Source: Periplaneta americana
Taxonomy: Eukaryota > Arthropoda > Insecta > Blattodea > Blattidae
NCBI RefSeq assembly: GCF_040183065.1
Contig: NC_091120.1
Location: 190,609,627 to 190,673,626, forward strand
DNA length: 64,000 nucleotides
Direction of reading: 5' to 3'
Below the pieces are notes generated by a model that was not told where the DNA came from, made no database searches, and worked only from the letters and a program-made list of their open reading frames with translations. The first letter of the stretch is position 1. The number at the start of each line of letters is the position of its first letter. The position numbers and the translations under genes are program-made. Below, in pieces: positions 45,111-56,696 of the stretch.

Positions 45111-45334
45111 ATAGCTAGCAGTACGTTATACTGTTGTACGCTCTGAAGTAAACGCTTATTTCAAATAATTTTTATTTTTCCGGAGAACTAAAACATCTGT
45201 AACATAAATTCTGTAGTGTTTGGTCACAACATGATAACTCCGAACATGATCTTTTTTAGCTGAAAGCGTAGTCCTATTTAAAAACAGTTCTCTTTCTTTT
45301 GGTATAACCGTAATAATGCAGAACTTTACACTCT

Positions 45335-48045
45335 TTGTCTTTACTCTTTCGAATTCTGCACACCTCAACACCAAATTACCTTTCGTCTCGTTTCTCTTAT
45401 CTATACTCTAACCACGACGTAAATACCAGATCACTTATCTGTGGCACGCTAAATATACCTCTTCATAGAACATCTTGTTATTCCTCATCTTTTACAATAT
45501 CCACCTCGCGTCAATGGAATTCCTTTGTCACAAAGTATTAGGGACTGCAAGACAACAAACACCTTTAAGAACAGCTTAAAAGATAACCTTATTAGCATTT
45601 CACTCCAATCTTACTGATTTAAACTATCACTGACTACACTGTTACTTTTTTCTTCAGACGTCATCCTGATTGTGCTGTATTTTCAAAATTGTCTCATAAT
45701 AATCTCTTTCTATTATCTAATATCATTTGAAATATATTAACATTCTATGTATTTTAGAATTAGATGTTAATAGCGTGTGGGAAAATATCAGAGATAGTAT
45801 CAAAATTGCAGCTGAGCAGAGCATAGGTTATTATCAAACTAAGAAAAAGAAACCGTGGTTTGATGAAGATTGTTGCATGGTAGTAGAAAGAAGGAAACAG
45901 GCAAAATTGAAATTCTTACAGGATCCAGTTGAGGAGAAGAGAGATAATTATTTCAATGAAAGACGGGAAGCAAGTCGTACACTTAGGAATAAAAAGAGAG
46001 GTTACTTGAAGGAAAAACTGAATGAGGTAGAAACAAATAGTAAGAATAAAAACATTCGAGATTTATATAAGGGTATAAAGGAATTTAAGAACGGATATCA
46101 GCCAAGGGTAAACGTGATCAAGGATGAGAATGGTGACTTGCTTGCAGACTCTCCATCAATCCTAAACAGATGGAAAAACTATTTTGCGCAACTACTAAAT
46201 GTACATAGGCCAAATAGAAATCATCGGGACGAAATTGAAATACAAACTGCTGAGCCATTTATACCCGAACCCACGCTTTCAGAAGTCGAAATTGCGATAG
46301 AAAATCTGAAAAAGTACAAGTCTCCAGGTATCGATCAGATTCCAGCAGAATTAATACAAGAGGGTGGAAGTGCATTATATAGCGAAATTTATAAACTTGT
46401 ACTTGCTATTTGGGAAAAGGAAATTGTACCAGATCAATGGAAGGAGTCCATAATTCTACCTATTTTTAAAAAGGGGGACAAAACCAACTGTGGTAACTTT
46501 CGAGGAATATCACTTCTGTTGACGTCGTACAAAATTTTGTCCAATATTCTTTTGAGGAGATTAACTCCGTACGTAGATGAAATTATTGGGGATCATCAGT
46601 GCGGTTTTCGGCGTAATAGATCGACTATTGATCAGATTTTTTGTATTCGGCAGATAATGGAGAAAAAATGGGAGTATAAGGGTACAGTACATCAGTTATT
46701 CATAGATTTCAAAAAGGCATATGACTCGGTTAAGAGGGAAGTATTATATGATATTCTTATTGAATTTGGTATTCCCAAGAAACTAGTTCGATTAATTAAA
46801 ATGTGTCTCAGTGAAACATACAGCAGAATCCGTATAGGTCAGTTTCTATCTGATCCTTTTCCAATTCACTGCGGGCTAAAGCAGGGAGATGCACTATCAC
46901 CTTTACTTTTTAACTTCGCTATAGAATATGCCATTAGGAAAGTTCAGGATAACAGGCAGGGTTTGGAATTGAACGGGCTACATCAGCTTCTTGTCTATGC
47001 AGATGACGTGAATATGTTAGGAGAAAATACACAAACGGTTAGGGAAAACACGGAAATTTTACTTGAAGCAAGTAAAGCGATCGGTTTGGAAGTAAATCCC
47101 GAAAAGACAAAGTATATGATTATGTCTCGTGACGGGAATATTGTACGAAATGGAAATATAAATATTGGAGATTTATCCTTCGAAGAGGTGGAAAAATTCA
47201 AATATCTTGGAGCAACAGTAACAAATATAAATGACACTCGGGAGGAAATTAAACGCAGAATAAATATGGGAAATGCGTGTTATTATTCGGTTGAGAAGCT
47301 CTTATCATCCAGTCTGCTCTCCAAAAATCTGAAAGTTAGAATTTATAAAACAGTTATATTACCGGTTCTTCTATATGGCTGTGAAACTTGGACTCTCACT
47401 CTGAGAGAGGAACATAGGTTAAGGGTGGTTGAGAATAAGGTGCTTAGGAAAATATTTGGGGCTAAGCGGGATGAAGTTACAGGAGAATGGAGAAAGTTAC
47501 ACAACACAGAACTGCACACATTGTATTCTTCACCTGACATAATTAGGAACTTGAAATCCAGAGGTTTGAGATGGGCAGGGCATGTAGCACGTATGGGCGA
47601 ATCCAGAAATGCATATAGAGTGTTAGTTGGGAGACCGGAGGGAAAAAGACCTTTAGGGAGGCCGAGACGTAGATGGGAGGATAATATTAAAATGGATTTG
47701 AGGGAGGTGGGATATGATGATAGAGACTGGCTTAATCTTGCACAGGATAGGGACCGATGGCGGGCTTATGTGAGGGCGGCAATGAACCTTCGGGTTCCTT
47801 AAAAGCCATTTGTAAGTAAGTAAGTATGTATTTTAGTTTAATTCTGCTACCCAGTTTATTTCAGTGTTTAATTAATAGTTCATAGTATTTTGTTGTTTAA
47901 TTCGTAAATAACTCTTGTATACATGTAACTCTCATCTAAATCAAATTGTTGAATTCTTTGTAAGTTCATGCATATGTATATACACTTTTTGCTGGTTGAG
48001 TGGAAGAGAAGGCCTTACGGCCTTAACTCTGCCAGCTAAAATAAA

Positions 48046-48046
<1 letters not shown>
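45335..48046 (+). pseudogene. CR1/jockey-like LINE 3' end, split by RTE-A
   Basis: The C-terminal motif of non-RNase-H LINEs is readable: LSSRFSYLYSNHDVNTRSL, then LNIPLHRTSCYSSSFTIS and RQWNSF. A +1/-1 frameshift at about 45530 leads into IRDCKTTNTFKNSLKDNLIS and TGA at 45615. The 3' UTR continues to 45757, resumes at 47837 after the RTE-A insertion, and ends AACTCTGCCAGCTAAAATAA plus an (ATT)n tail. Only the last about 95 codons of ORF2 are present. Confidence 0.7.
45758..47824 (+). mobile_element. RTE-A LINE, longest copy, intact RT frame
   Basis: A 2067-bp 5'-truncated insertion with a perfect 12-bp TSD, TATGTATTTTAG (45746-45757, 47825-47836). The frame is open from the insertion point to the stop. 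A 691-codon ORF from 45727 borrows its first ~10 codons from the target. RT landmarks by ORF residue: FRGISLL and [11 protein letters not shown] upstream, [11 protein letters not shown] (about 324-334, catalytic Asp), [21 protein letters not shown] (424-431, catalytic Asp pair), KYLGATVT. The C-terminal region has [23 protein letters not shown] and [15 protein letters not shown], ending AAMNLRVP. The RTE apurinic endonuclease domain is missing, so it cannot retrotranspose on its own. The very short 3' UTR and (TAAG)n tail support RTE clade; BovB has the same C-terminal layout. Confidence 0.93.

Positions 48047-48081
<35 letters not shown>
48047..48081 (+). repeat. (ATT)n tail of the CR1-like LINE
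   Basis: About 11 units directly after GCTAAAATAAATC. Confidence 0.9.
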
Positions 48082-48082
<1 letters not shown>

Positions 48083-48284
48083 CTCCATCACATCTTAACT
48101 TATTTTCATTCACATTTGTATGTAAATTATAATTATGATTTTTATAGGAAAAGTGAAAATAAAAATGCTTGTACCTCAAATTAGGTTTTTTGGAGTTATC
48201 ATGTTTTGACCAAACACCACAGAATTGTAAACGACAAACTTGGAGAGTTTTGTAAATGTTTATAAAATTTTTAAATCTGTAATT

Positions 48285-48475
48285 TAACAACGCTGTATCA
48301 ATTACTACGTTATTTAACGTCGATGATGATAGCGAGATGGTATTTGGAGAGATGGGGCCGAGATTTTCCATGTGATTACCACATATTCGCCTTACAGTTG
48401 GGGAAATTTTGAAAAAAAATCCAACTAGGTAATCAGTCCAAGTGTGAATCGAACCCATGCCTGAACACAGCTATC
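48285..48475 (-). mobile_element. tRNA-derived SINE relic
   Basis: The minus strand contains a box B-like GGTTCGATTC at 48447-48456. The body includes AACGACGTTAAATAACG-type words and GATAGCGAGATGGTATTTGG (+ strand). A short piece of the same repeat (GTTATTTAACGACGCTGTATCAACTAC) is at 12160-12186. Box A is not recognisable. Confidence 0.5.
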
Positions 48476-48679
48476 TATGTGCTATTTTGATGGCTTTTAC
48501 AAACAAAATGTTGATGTTACTGTTAAAATACACCGTCTTTCATAAGTCCATGAAATATTTTAGAAATTCACCACAAATAAACTAAGGAACGGATAATTGT
48601 AATTCTTATACCGATATTAGTTGCTAAGAGACATTTTAGTAACAGCCAATCTGGCGTTAAATAAACGTGAGAAAACATT

Positions 48680-49040
48680 TTCTGTGTTATAGAATACGTC
48701 TTAATGCGGTGACTACCCAGGTCACCGGATTTAACATCTTGCGACTTTTTCTTGTGGGGATTTGTGAAGGACATTGTATTTGTACTTCCGCTCTCCGCTT
48801 TCAGTATCACCACGGTTGTGGCAGTGATCGTTCGTGATATGAAGACCTCCCTCAAAGAAGGTTGTATATCATATGAAAAAGTATATGATATACAACCTTC
48901 TTTGAGGGAGGTCTTCATATGCTGACACGTGTGAGAGATGAAATGGATTATCGGCTAGATGTTTGCCATATCAGCAAGGGTGGAATCAGAACATTTGTCA
49001 GATATATAAAATTTGAGAGTTTACCCACATTTCTGTGTAA
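48680..49040 (+). pseudogene. Mariner-like transposase relic interrupted by a hairpin
   Basis: The + strand reads PRSPDLTSCDFFLWGFVKDIVF (48715-48780), i.e. the PPRSPDLtP.DFFLWGyvKd.Vy motif with the last catalytic Asp. Next come VVAVIVRDM, then, after an 84-bp palindrome, MLTRVRDEMDYRLDVCHISKGG, the normal C-terminus. The upstream catalytic residues are not recognisable. Apart from the hairpin the frame is fairly well kept. Confidence 0.75.
48837..48920. repeat. Perfect 38-bp inverted repeat (hairpin) insertion
   Basis: Arms 48837-48874 and 48883-48920 are exact reverse complements around an 8-nt loop GAAAAAGT. The hairpin sits between RDM and LTRV of the transposase frame, with ATATG at both edges. 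The sequence is unrelated to the flanking transposase, which suggests a separate insertion or a snap-back repair product. No decay between arms implies recent origin or gene conversion. Confidence 0.95.
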
Positions 49041-49190
49041 TATATATATAGGCCTATATATGTTTATATAATTGTAATATGTTTAGTTCAGCAAGGGTAG
49101 AAACAGAGCAGTTGTGAGATATGTAAAAAAAACTTGGAGAGTTTACTCACATTTTTATGTAATAAATATATGTAGGCCTATATAATATAT
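48974..49190 (+). repeat. Tandem duplication of the transposase tail
   Basis: CAGCAAGGGTGGAATCAGA ... GAGAGTTTACCCACATTT ... TAGGCCTATATA (48974-49075) is repeated as CAGCAAGGGTAGAAACAGA ... GAGAGTTTACTCACATTT ... TAGGCCTATATA (49092-49185), period about 118 bp. Confidence 0.8.
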
Positions 49191-49215
49191 TTATTACATA
49201 AGGCCTATATAATAT

Positions 49216-49890
49216 ACGAAATGGAAATATAAAAATTGGAAATTTATCTTTTGAAGAGGTGAAGAAGTTCAAATATCTTGGAGCAACAGTAACAAATATA
49301 AATGATATTCGGGAGGAAATTAAACAGAGAATAAATATGGGAAATGCCTGTTATTATTCGGTTGAGAAGCTTTTATCATCCAGTCTGCTGTCAAAAACTC
49401 TGAAAGTTAGAATTTATAAAACAGTTATATTACCGGTTGTTCTATATAGTTGTGAAACTTGGACTCTCACTTTGAGAGAGGAAGAGAGATTAAGGGTGTT
49501 TGAGAATAAGGTGCTCAGGAAAATATTTGGGGCTAAGAGGGATGAAATTACAGGAGAATGGAGAAAGTTACACAACACAGAACTGCACGCATTGTATTCT
49601 TCACCTGATATAATTAGGAACATTAAATCCAGACGTTTGAGATGGGCAGGGCTTGTAGCACGTATGGGCGAATCCAGAAATGCATATAGACTGTTAGTTG
49701 GGGGACCGGAGGGAAAAATACTTTTAGGGAGGCCGAGACGTACATGGGAAGATAATATTAAAATGGATTTGAGGGAGGTGGGATATGATGGTAGAGACTG
49801 GATTAATCTTGCTCAGGATAGGGACTAATGGCGGGCTTATGTGAGGGCGGCAATGAACCCCCGGGTTCCTTAAAAGCCAGTAAGTAAGTA
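49216..49890 (+). mobile_element. RTE-A, 675-bp insertion with TSD
   Basis: An open 189-codon frame from [14 protein letters not shown] to NLAQDRD. A premature TAG then replaces QWRAYV just before the normal end. TSD AGGCCTATATAATAT / AGGTCTATATAATAT (49201-49215, 49891-49905), one mismatch. It lies directly downstream of the duplicated transposase tail. Confidence 0.93.
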
Positions 49891-50499
49891 AGGTCTATAT
49901 AATATGTTTAGTTCAGCACATAAAAGTTTCATGAAGAAAAATAAGATATTAAAATTTGCCTAATTATTTTAGTTTGATGTTATTAAGATGTAAGCAGATA
50001 TTAAAACGTTTTATTTGTTCTGCCCAAAGAGTGGCAGTTGAAAACAGAGTGCTTTTGTGCGGGAAATGTGACTAGTTTCCTAAGTCTACAGTTTGTTCCA
50101 CGTTCTGAGGCAAAGTGAGTGAACACTAAAATATAAAATAAACGCAGCACCTCCAAAAGAACGCTGCGTTTCCACGAATCAGATTTGCGTCAAACCCACA
50201 GGTCATGTGTCCCAATATGCAACATATTGTTTTTGCTTTGAATGCAAATTTTCAGTTATTTTTAAACTCTTTCACGGATATTGATTTTACCGTAACATTG
50301 GCTCAAACACAGACACATTACTACCACAAGACGTCAAGCTCCAGTTAACGGACAATGAAGGAAATATATTACGATTTCTAACAGTTCCTGTGAAATTTGT
50401 CGCATTACATAAATACATAGACTTGAATTTATAGAAATTCTTGTGACATTTATCTTGTAGGCAAATTCATAGACTCGGATTTCTAGAAGTTCTTGTTGT

Positions 50500-50680
50500 T
50501 CCAATAAATCTTTCATGAAATTGTGTTTTCTTTTTGTAAACGGCCCCAGAGAAACTTACTTTATGAACTGCCCTCATTGCTTTCGAATGGTCAAAATTTG
50601 TATAATCATTATTTTGACATTATTAAAATGGTGGAAGAAAAAAAAACTTTTTATCTGCCTCCATGACAGTGTTTGCTTGT
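50500..50680 (+). repeat. Second copy of the 662-850 repeat
   Basis: Shares CCAATAAAT, AATTGTGTTTTCTTTTTGTAA, GACATTNTTAA and TTTTATCTGCCTCCAT in order with 662-850. Confidence 0.6.
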
Positions 50681-50866
50681 ACAGGGACATCATTTTATTT
50701 TAACTTCAATTTTCATTGTACCTGAGTTTTTTAATGTACTTCAACTCCCACCCCCTCTACTAGTAAACTTAGAACCGTCCACCACACATAACCAAGGCCG
50801 CGTATGCAGTCAAAGTCGCCTAAACAGTACTGAGTTAGTGAATATAGTACTGTACGTTCCAGAAGT

Positions 50867-51034
50867 ATGTCCGCGGTTTCCAGTGACGAAAGAGCTTTCA
50901 ATATTGAATCATATTTTCACACAGGTATGCCTACTGTTGTCCGTTTGCCTACGTTGCATCCCGATTTCCCCTCACCCGCTTCTGCTCGCCCCTCTGTAAA
51001 GGCTAGTGGCTGGGCTGTCTTAGCTCTTTTCTGA
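50867..51034 (+). CDS. Small ORF, possible transposase N-terminus
   Basis: A 55-codon frame starting MSAVSSDERAFNIESYFHTG, ending TGA at 51032. The ERAF.IE.YF.TG pattern resembles the N-terminal helix-turn-helix start of some insect mobile-element proteins. A CACAG|gtatgc donor-like site follows residue ~20, so the rest may be intronic or unrelated. No partner exon found. Confidence 0.22.
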   Translation: MSAVSSDERAFNIESYFHTGMPTVVRLPTLHPDFPSPASARPSVKASGWAVLALF

Positions 51035-52649
51035 AAACATTAATTTCTGTTAGGAATTGGACGTCTACGTAATATTATACAACTGTTTAAAATAACTTAA
51101 ATAAAAGGGCCTCATTACGTAATTAACTGTCACGTGATTTCCCCCCTTTCTACGACTCTGCGACAAAACAACTTGAACGGACAGTAGATAGCATGTCTGA
51201 GTAATTTTATCTGTGCGGGTCGGGCAAAAGTGAAGATTGAATTTACAGTACGTTAGGTACTCTTTTATAGAGTAGGTACAGAATTATTTCAACTAGTACT
51301 AAGGACGAAACTGGTAATTGGAATTAGATACAATAGTGCGATAATATGCACAAAAGAATTGAAACCTGTATCGAAATGAAAGGTCACCATTTTCAAAAAT
51401 GTGTTTAAATATTCATATTATTATTATTATTGTTGAATTTAATTTAATTCTACATATTGTACGCTAATGTGCTGTAGACAGTATAACATACACTGCATAA
51501 AGAATAGGTCCGAATGGATAGCTCAGTTCGTGAGTAAAAACACTTATTGTTAATACAGTACTGTATTTTGATTAAACAAAAGCCTAATGAAAATGATGAA
51601 ACTCAAAATCGCGATATTTGCTAGTATACATAAATGGATGAATTACTTTGCTTCCCTCCTATACCTAGTAAAGTGATGTGTTTGTATTTTACGCCAGTAT
51701 CATCGAACTCCTGTCGTGGAAGGGGGGTAGCAAACGGTGTTTCCAGTTCTGAACCGTTAATCCAAAGGTATAGCCAGGTTAACATTAGAAATGTTAGTAA
51801 AAATAAAATGATGTCCCTGTAAAGCTACATTTTTATCTGTAACTCCATATTTAAAAACTTTTCGTCCAGTTTTCTTAGAATGAACTTCAAATATGTTTCC
51901 ACGTTTTTCACCCACCCGCCCAGTTATTCATTTGTGAACTCTGCAATATCAACAACTTGAGAATTGCCTCTGGACTTGAGATGGATGTTAAGTAGATAAT
52001 TACAGTATTGTGTGTAATGTTTTCTGCATGAAAAGAGCATATCCCGTTGCTGTCTACACGATATTCATTAAGATGCACTTTGTTCAAGTGACATTTCTTA
52101 AAATATCTACAATTCCGTGTTTCATTATAATTGTGGAGTAGACTTGTAACGCTGTTTAACTGACGTCTATGTGACCGCAGCTGGTACGAAGTATTTCCAC
52201 AGCTCCATTTAAATTGCCTGAACTCGTTTTACACTTCTTCAGTTCAGTAAGAAACGTTATTTCTTAATATGTTTGTACATAGACCTATCAGTAAACAAGA
52301 ATGCAGTAATATTTAAGCGAGTTGCGTGAGATTTTCCTTCATACCAACCTTCGAACTCATTAATTATTATTGTTATTATTTATTGATTTTTCCCCTCGTT
52401 TCATAATTGTGAAAGTAACTTTCGATTGTTTTAAACGGAACGGTTAAATTTTCACAAAATGTAATTGTTTATTTTTCTTTATTTTGTAGTTGCAATTTAA
52501 ATTTCTTATTAATTCAATGCAATTTATTAGTTCATTAGACATAAAGTAATAGGCTTCATCACAGATGCATTGAAAACATATTATAATACATTTGAAAAAC
52601 ACAAATATAATCTAAATAGTAAAATTTAATTAAAACAATGAAAACACAA

Positions 52650-52912
52650 TAGTAATATGCATTACAAGAGCGGTATGTTGAAGTTTTCATGTTTGAGGAA
52701 AAGTTTGAAAAAGCGAAACGCAATTGAGCTTTTTTAATTTCCGAGAATTGAAAGAAAACATACCGCTCGTGTATCGTACATTATTTTGTGCGAAGATCGT
52801 TTATTACATACCTGAAAGAGGAATTTCTAATTAGTTGCAATGAAATCTCCATCTTGGTTTCTGTTCAATGACGGCAAATTTGCAAAACAAAAATATCTAT
52901 CTTCAACATTGT
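52650..52912. repeat. Interspersed repeat copy 2 (inverse of 1-275)
   Basis: Reverse complement of the window start, including the GAGCGGTATGTT inverted ends (52678-52768). The two copies sit about 52 kb apart in opposite orientation. Confidence 0.7.
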
Positions 52913-53392
52913 TATATATACGTCTGTCTTTTTTTCCCCCAGTCTATGATGAGTCTGGAATCTTGTTGATTTTTTCACGGCTTCCTTAATGTTACTTGCA
53001 TCACGAATGCAGTAACTTTAGTGGAGTTGTAGAGTTTACTTAATTTTTGCAAATATTTAAAAACAATAATTAACAGTGCAATTTAGGTGAAATTGCAGTG
53101 GTAAGTTTCCAATTTATAATTATTACTATATTGAACGTCTCTAAAAATAATATGTTAAAAGCCTAAAGCAGTAAAATCAATATGTCACTTAAGCGGTAAG
53201 AAGAGGGAAATTGTTATGTGTGTTAGGTTGGGAATACTGAATGTGGAATTTTAGACTTTCCGCGGATTGGTTTTGTGCGGAAACCAAGCAAATACGCACG
53301 ATCTCGCACAAAATATTTTCAAACTATAAATATTAATGAAAACAATTCACACTTAATATATTAATTGTAACTAAATTACTTAAATGCGTTTA

Positions 53393-54003
53393 TTAATAAA
53401 TAATTTCATACAAATTTGTGTTATAAAACTCACCAACAGAATAAAAAGAATTATTTAATAACCAATTACAAAATCTAGTTTTAATGCTATTTATTGGCAA
53501 CATAATATTGACTGGAAAGCATACATATAATTTCATCCCCATAACATAAAAGTTTGTGTTAGTGTTATGTAATCTACAGTATGGAATATTAATTTGTTCA
53601 CTATTTCTAATAATTTCATGACCACATATCTTGGTCATAAATGAGTAATTTGTCGATATTATGTTGAGCGTAAAGTACTAGGTTATATATAATATATACA
53701 TACACACAAATTTATGACTGTTAATATCTGTGATTGTATGAAAAGTGTTTGACAGTGTTCAAGATAGTTTGATTTACATAACATTCTAATGGCTTTCTTT
53801 TGCAAAATCAAGACACTTCCAATTTTGGTACCATTTCCCCAGAAAATTAAGGCACATCGGATTATCGACTGAAAGAAGAAAAGTAGGCACATCTTAAATA
53901 ATTTTGAGAAACGCATGTTATTAGTTTCTTTAACAAAATATAAAACTCTTGATAACTTTGTGCACATATGTTCGATATGGTTATCACATGTTAAACTGGA
54001 GTA
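53393..54003 (-). pseudogene. CR1/jockey-like LINE relic, C-terminal
   Basis: Two minus-strand frames read in order: FQSIIRCALIFWGNGTKI, then LQKKAIRMLCKSNYLEHCQTLF and QILTVINLCV (53690-53965); and RNSEQINIPYCRLHNTNTNF, then VMGMKLYVCFPVNI and NWLLNNSFYSVGEF (53395-53635). This is the segment after the RT domain in CR1/jockey-type LINEs. A frame break separates the halves. No RT catalytic box is left. Confidence 0.7.
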
Positions 54004-54089
54004 TATTTAAAGTTCTAGGAATGTTGTATAGTTTCGTATGTTGTCCTTATTTATTAGATGATTTAGGCTAAAAGTTACGTTGATAGTCT

Positions 54090-55900
54090 TTTCTTGATAT
54101 TACAAGAAACTAAGAAGTATGATTCATTACTTCACCTTTAGTACAGATGCATATAAGCCCATCTTATTTAATTTTGAGTAGAGATATCAATGTTTTAATG
54201 TTTTGTTTTGAGTATATATTTAATTATTAATTCCTATGTGTTGCATACATAATTATTTGCTTTATTCTTCTGTTTTGGGTACAGATCTATTTTGGATATA
54301 GATGTATATACTTCCTTGTTTTAATTTGAATAAAGATTTAAGTGAGTAATTCGTGTGTTTTTGTAAAAGTCTAAATGCTTCATTCTTTTGTTTTGGTACA
54401 GATTTAATGTTTTATTCGTTTATTTGGGGTAGGAATGTAATGCTTTATCGTTTTATTTTGTGCAAAGATTCAATGATTTACTCATTTGTTTTGTGTAGAA
54501 ATACTGTATAAACGTTTATTCTTCTGTTTTGAATAACCCACAGATCTTCTGTCTTATACTTTCATTTTGAATAGAGATGTAAATGCTTTATTCTTTTGAC
54601 GTCCTTCTGTTCCAATACAGTAAACAAAATATCTTATTTTGAGTAGAGATCTCAATTTTGTATATTGTATTGTTTTGAGTGAAGATATAAATAATTAATT
54701 CGTGTGTTTATTGTATAGATATAAATATTTTATTCTTCTGTTTTGAGAACAGATCTAAATATCATTCTTTTATTTTGAGTGGAAATCTAAATGGTTTATT
54801 GATTGTTTAAGAATTTAAACGATTCATTTCAATATTTTTGTAAAGATCTAAATCATTTATTCTTCAGTTCTGAGTACAGCCTAAATGTATTATTCTTTTG
54901 TTTTGAGTAGAGATCGATATGTTTATTCCATTATTTCGAGCGTATTTCTGTATACTTATTTTATTTTTTAGTACATATTTAATTCCTTTATTCTTTCAAT
55001 TTGAATAGAGATCTAAATTCTTTATTCTTTTGAGTATAGATTCGAATTATCCATCCTTTCATTTTGAATATAAATGCTCTCTATTCTTTTGTTTTGAGTA
55101 TAGATTTAAATCCCCTAATTTCTGTTTTCAATATAGATTCAAATTCTCTAGTCTTTTTTTTTTTTTTGTTTTCAATAGAGATTTAAATTCTCTATCCTTT
55201 TGTTTCAGATATACATTTAAAATTCGTATTCCTTTATTTTGAGTAGAAATTTAAATTCTCTATTCTTTTGTGTTGAATAGAGATTTAAATTCTCTCTATT
55301 CTTTTGTTTTGAGTACAGATTAAATTGCCTAATCTTCTATTTTAATAGAGATCCAAATTCTCTAGTCTCTTTTTGTTTTCAATCGAGATTTAAATTCTCT
55401 ATTCCTTTGCATACAAATTTAAATTGTGTATTCTTTTGTTTTAAGTAAAAATTTAAATTCTCTATTATTTTGTGATGAATAGAAATTTAAATTATCTATT
55501 CTTTCGTGTTGAATATAGATTTAAATTCTCATTTTTTTGCATTGAATAAAGACCTAAATTCTACATTCTGTCATTTTGAGTACAGATCCAAATTCTCCAT
55601 TCTGAAATCTGAATTCTCTTTTCTTCTGTTTTAAGTAGAGATCTAAATTTTCTGTTCCTTTATTTTGAGTACGACTATAAATTCTCTATTCTCTTGTTTT
55701 CAGCAGAGATTTAGTTTCTTCATGATTTTATCTGGAGTAAAGCCCTACATTCTTTGTTTTATTTGAAGTAACGGTATAAATCCTCCATTATTTTTCTTTC
55801 ATATCCATAGGAAACTAATTGCTTTATTATTTTTGTTGAGCCGAGATTTCAGTTCTCGTTTATTTTAATTGTCATTGTATTATTTGAGGTAGAAATCGAT
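54090..55900 (+). repeat. Degenerate 30-36-bp minisatellite, about 1.8 kb
   Basis: Successive units of the form TTCTTTTGTTTTGAGTAGAG + ATTTAAATTCTCTA repeat about 50 times with drift (TAAATGCTTTA in the 5' half, TAAATTCTCTA in the 3' half). Stop codons occur throughout. The two unit variants segregate left and right, indicating local homogenisation. Confidence 0.9.
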
Positions 55901-56696
55901 ATTTTTTTCATTGTTTCACTATGGATCCATATCTGTGTTTTTTACTGTGTCCTAAAAGTCTTCGTCTATTTAATTTATTCACAGTTCACTAATATCCTAA
56001 ATTAAGCTACTGACCTAATAATTCTCTCAACTCATTTCTCAGCCCGTTCCCATTTGTTTAGCCACAGGTTACGTCCAAACACGACTTTCCTCTGTTGGGG
56101 AGTATTACTTGCAACCTGACAGCCCAGCAATACGTATTACAACAGGTTTGTTATGGCGATTTGGTGTCATAACAGACATGCGATGCATAAGTGACAAGTG
56201 AGTGGCTATTTCTTCCACGGGATTCACGTTTTGCGCAAGGAAACGTAATTTTAAAGCGAAGTAAGATATGGCTTACCACCTGTTGTACTCTGTGAAAGTT
56301 TATTTTAGATAAGTAGAGACAGAAAAAAGAAGAAATACGTTTATTGCTATAATTATTACAGCGATAAGAACCTCTCGATAACTATCGTCATAGGAACTAA
56401 AAAAAAAGAAGATAAACGCGATCTTTTACTGTCCATTGAGAGATTCAACTTTTCCGTCGTAGAAACGACGTAGTGATTTCAAGTACGCATATCTATTCCA
56501 GATCAAGTGTGGCTATGTTTAGGCTATTTTAATGTGCTTCACAATTTTTTTGTTAGTAAATTACGCACTGTGTTACACAATCCATGTATAGAACACTTGA
56601 TGTAATGGCTGTTATATTTCTCGGAAAGTGTTGGAGTTACAAAATGCGTCGTATTAATTTCAAGCGACAAAAGAATGTAAAAATAAATAACTTTAA
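55901..56696. other. Unassigned sequence
   Basis: No gene or repeat partner recognised. Confidence 0.4.

Larger units (their letters stand above)
45207..48226. mobile_element. TIR-bounded outer element enclosing two LINEs
   Basis: A 35-bp inverted repeat with two mismatches (45207-45241, starting AATTCTGTAGTGTTTGGTCA; 48192-48226, ending TGACCAAACACCACAGAATT) bounds the region. Between the repeats lie a CR1-like LINE remnant and an RTE-A LINE inside that. Removing them leaves about 200 bp, a MITE-sized core. I could not find a clear TSD. Confidence 0.55.
49906..52649. other. Mostly unassigned spacer with one repeat copy
   Basis: Apart from the 50500-50680 repeat and the small frame at 50867, I see no gene or mobile-element boundary in this 2.7 kb. 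Confidence 0.4.
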
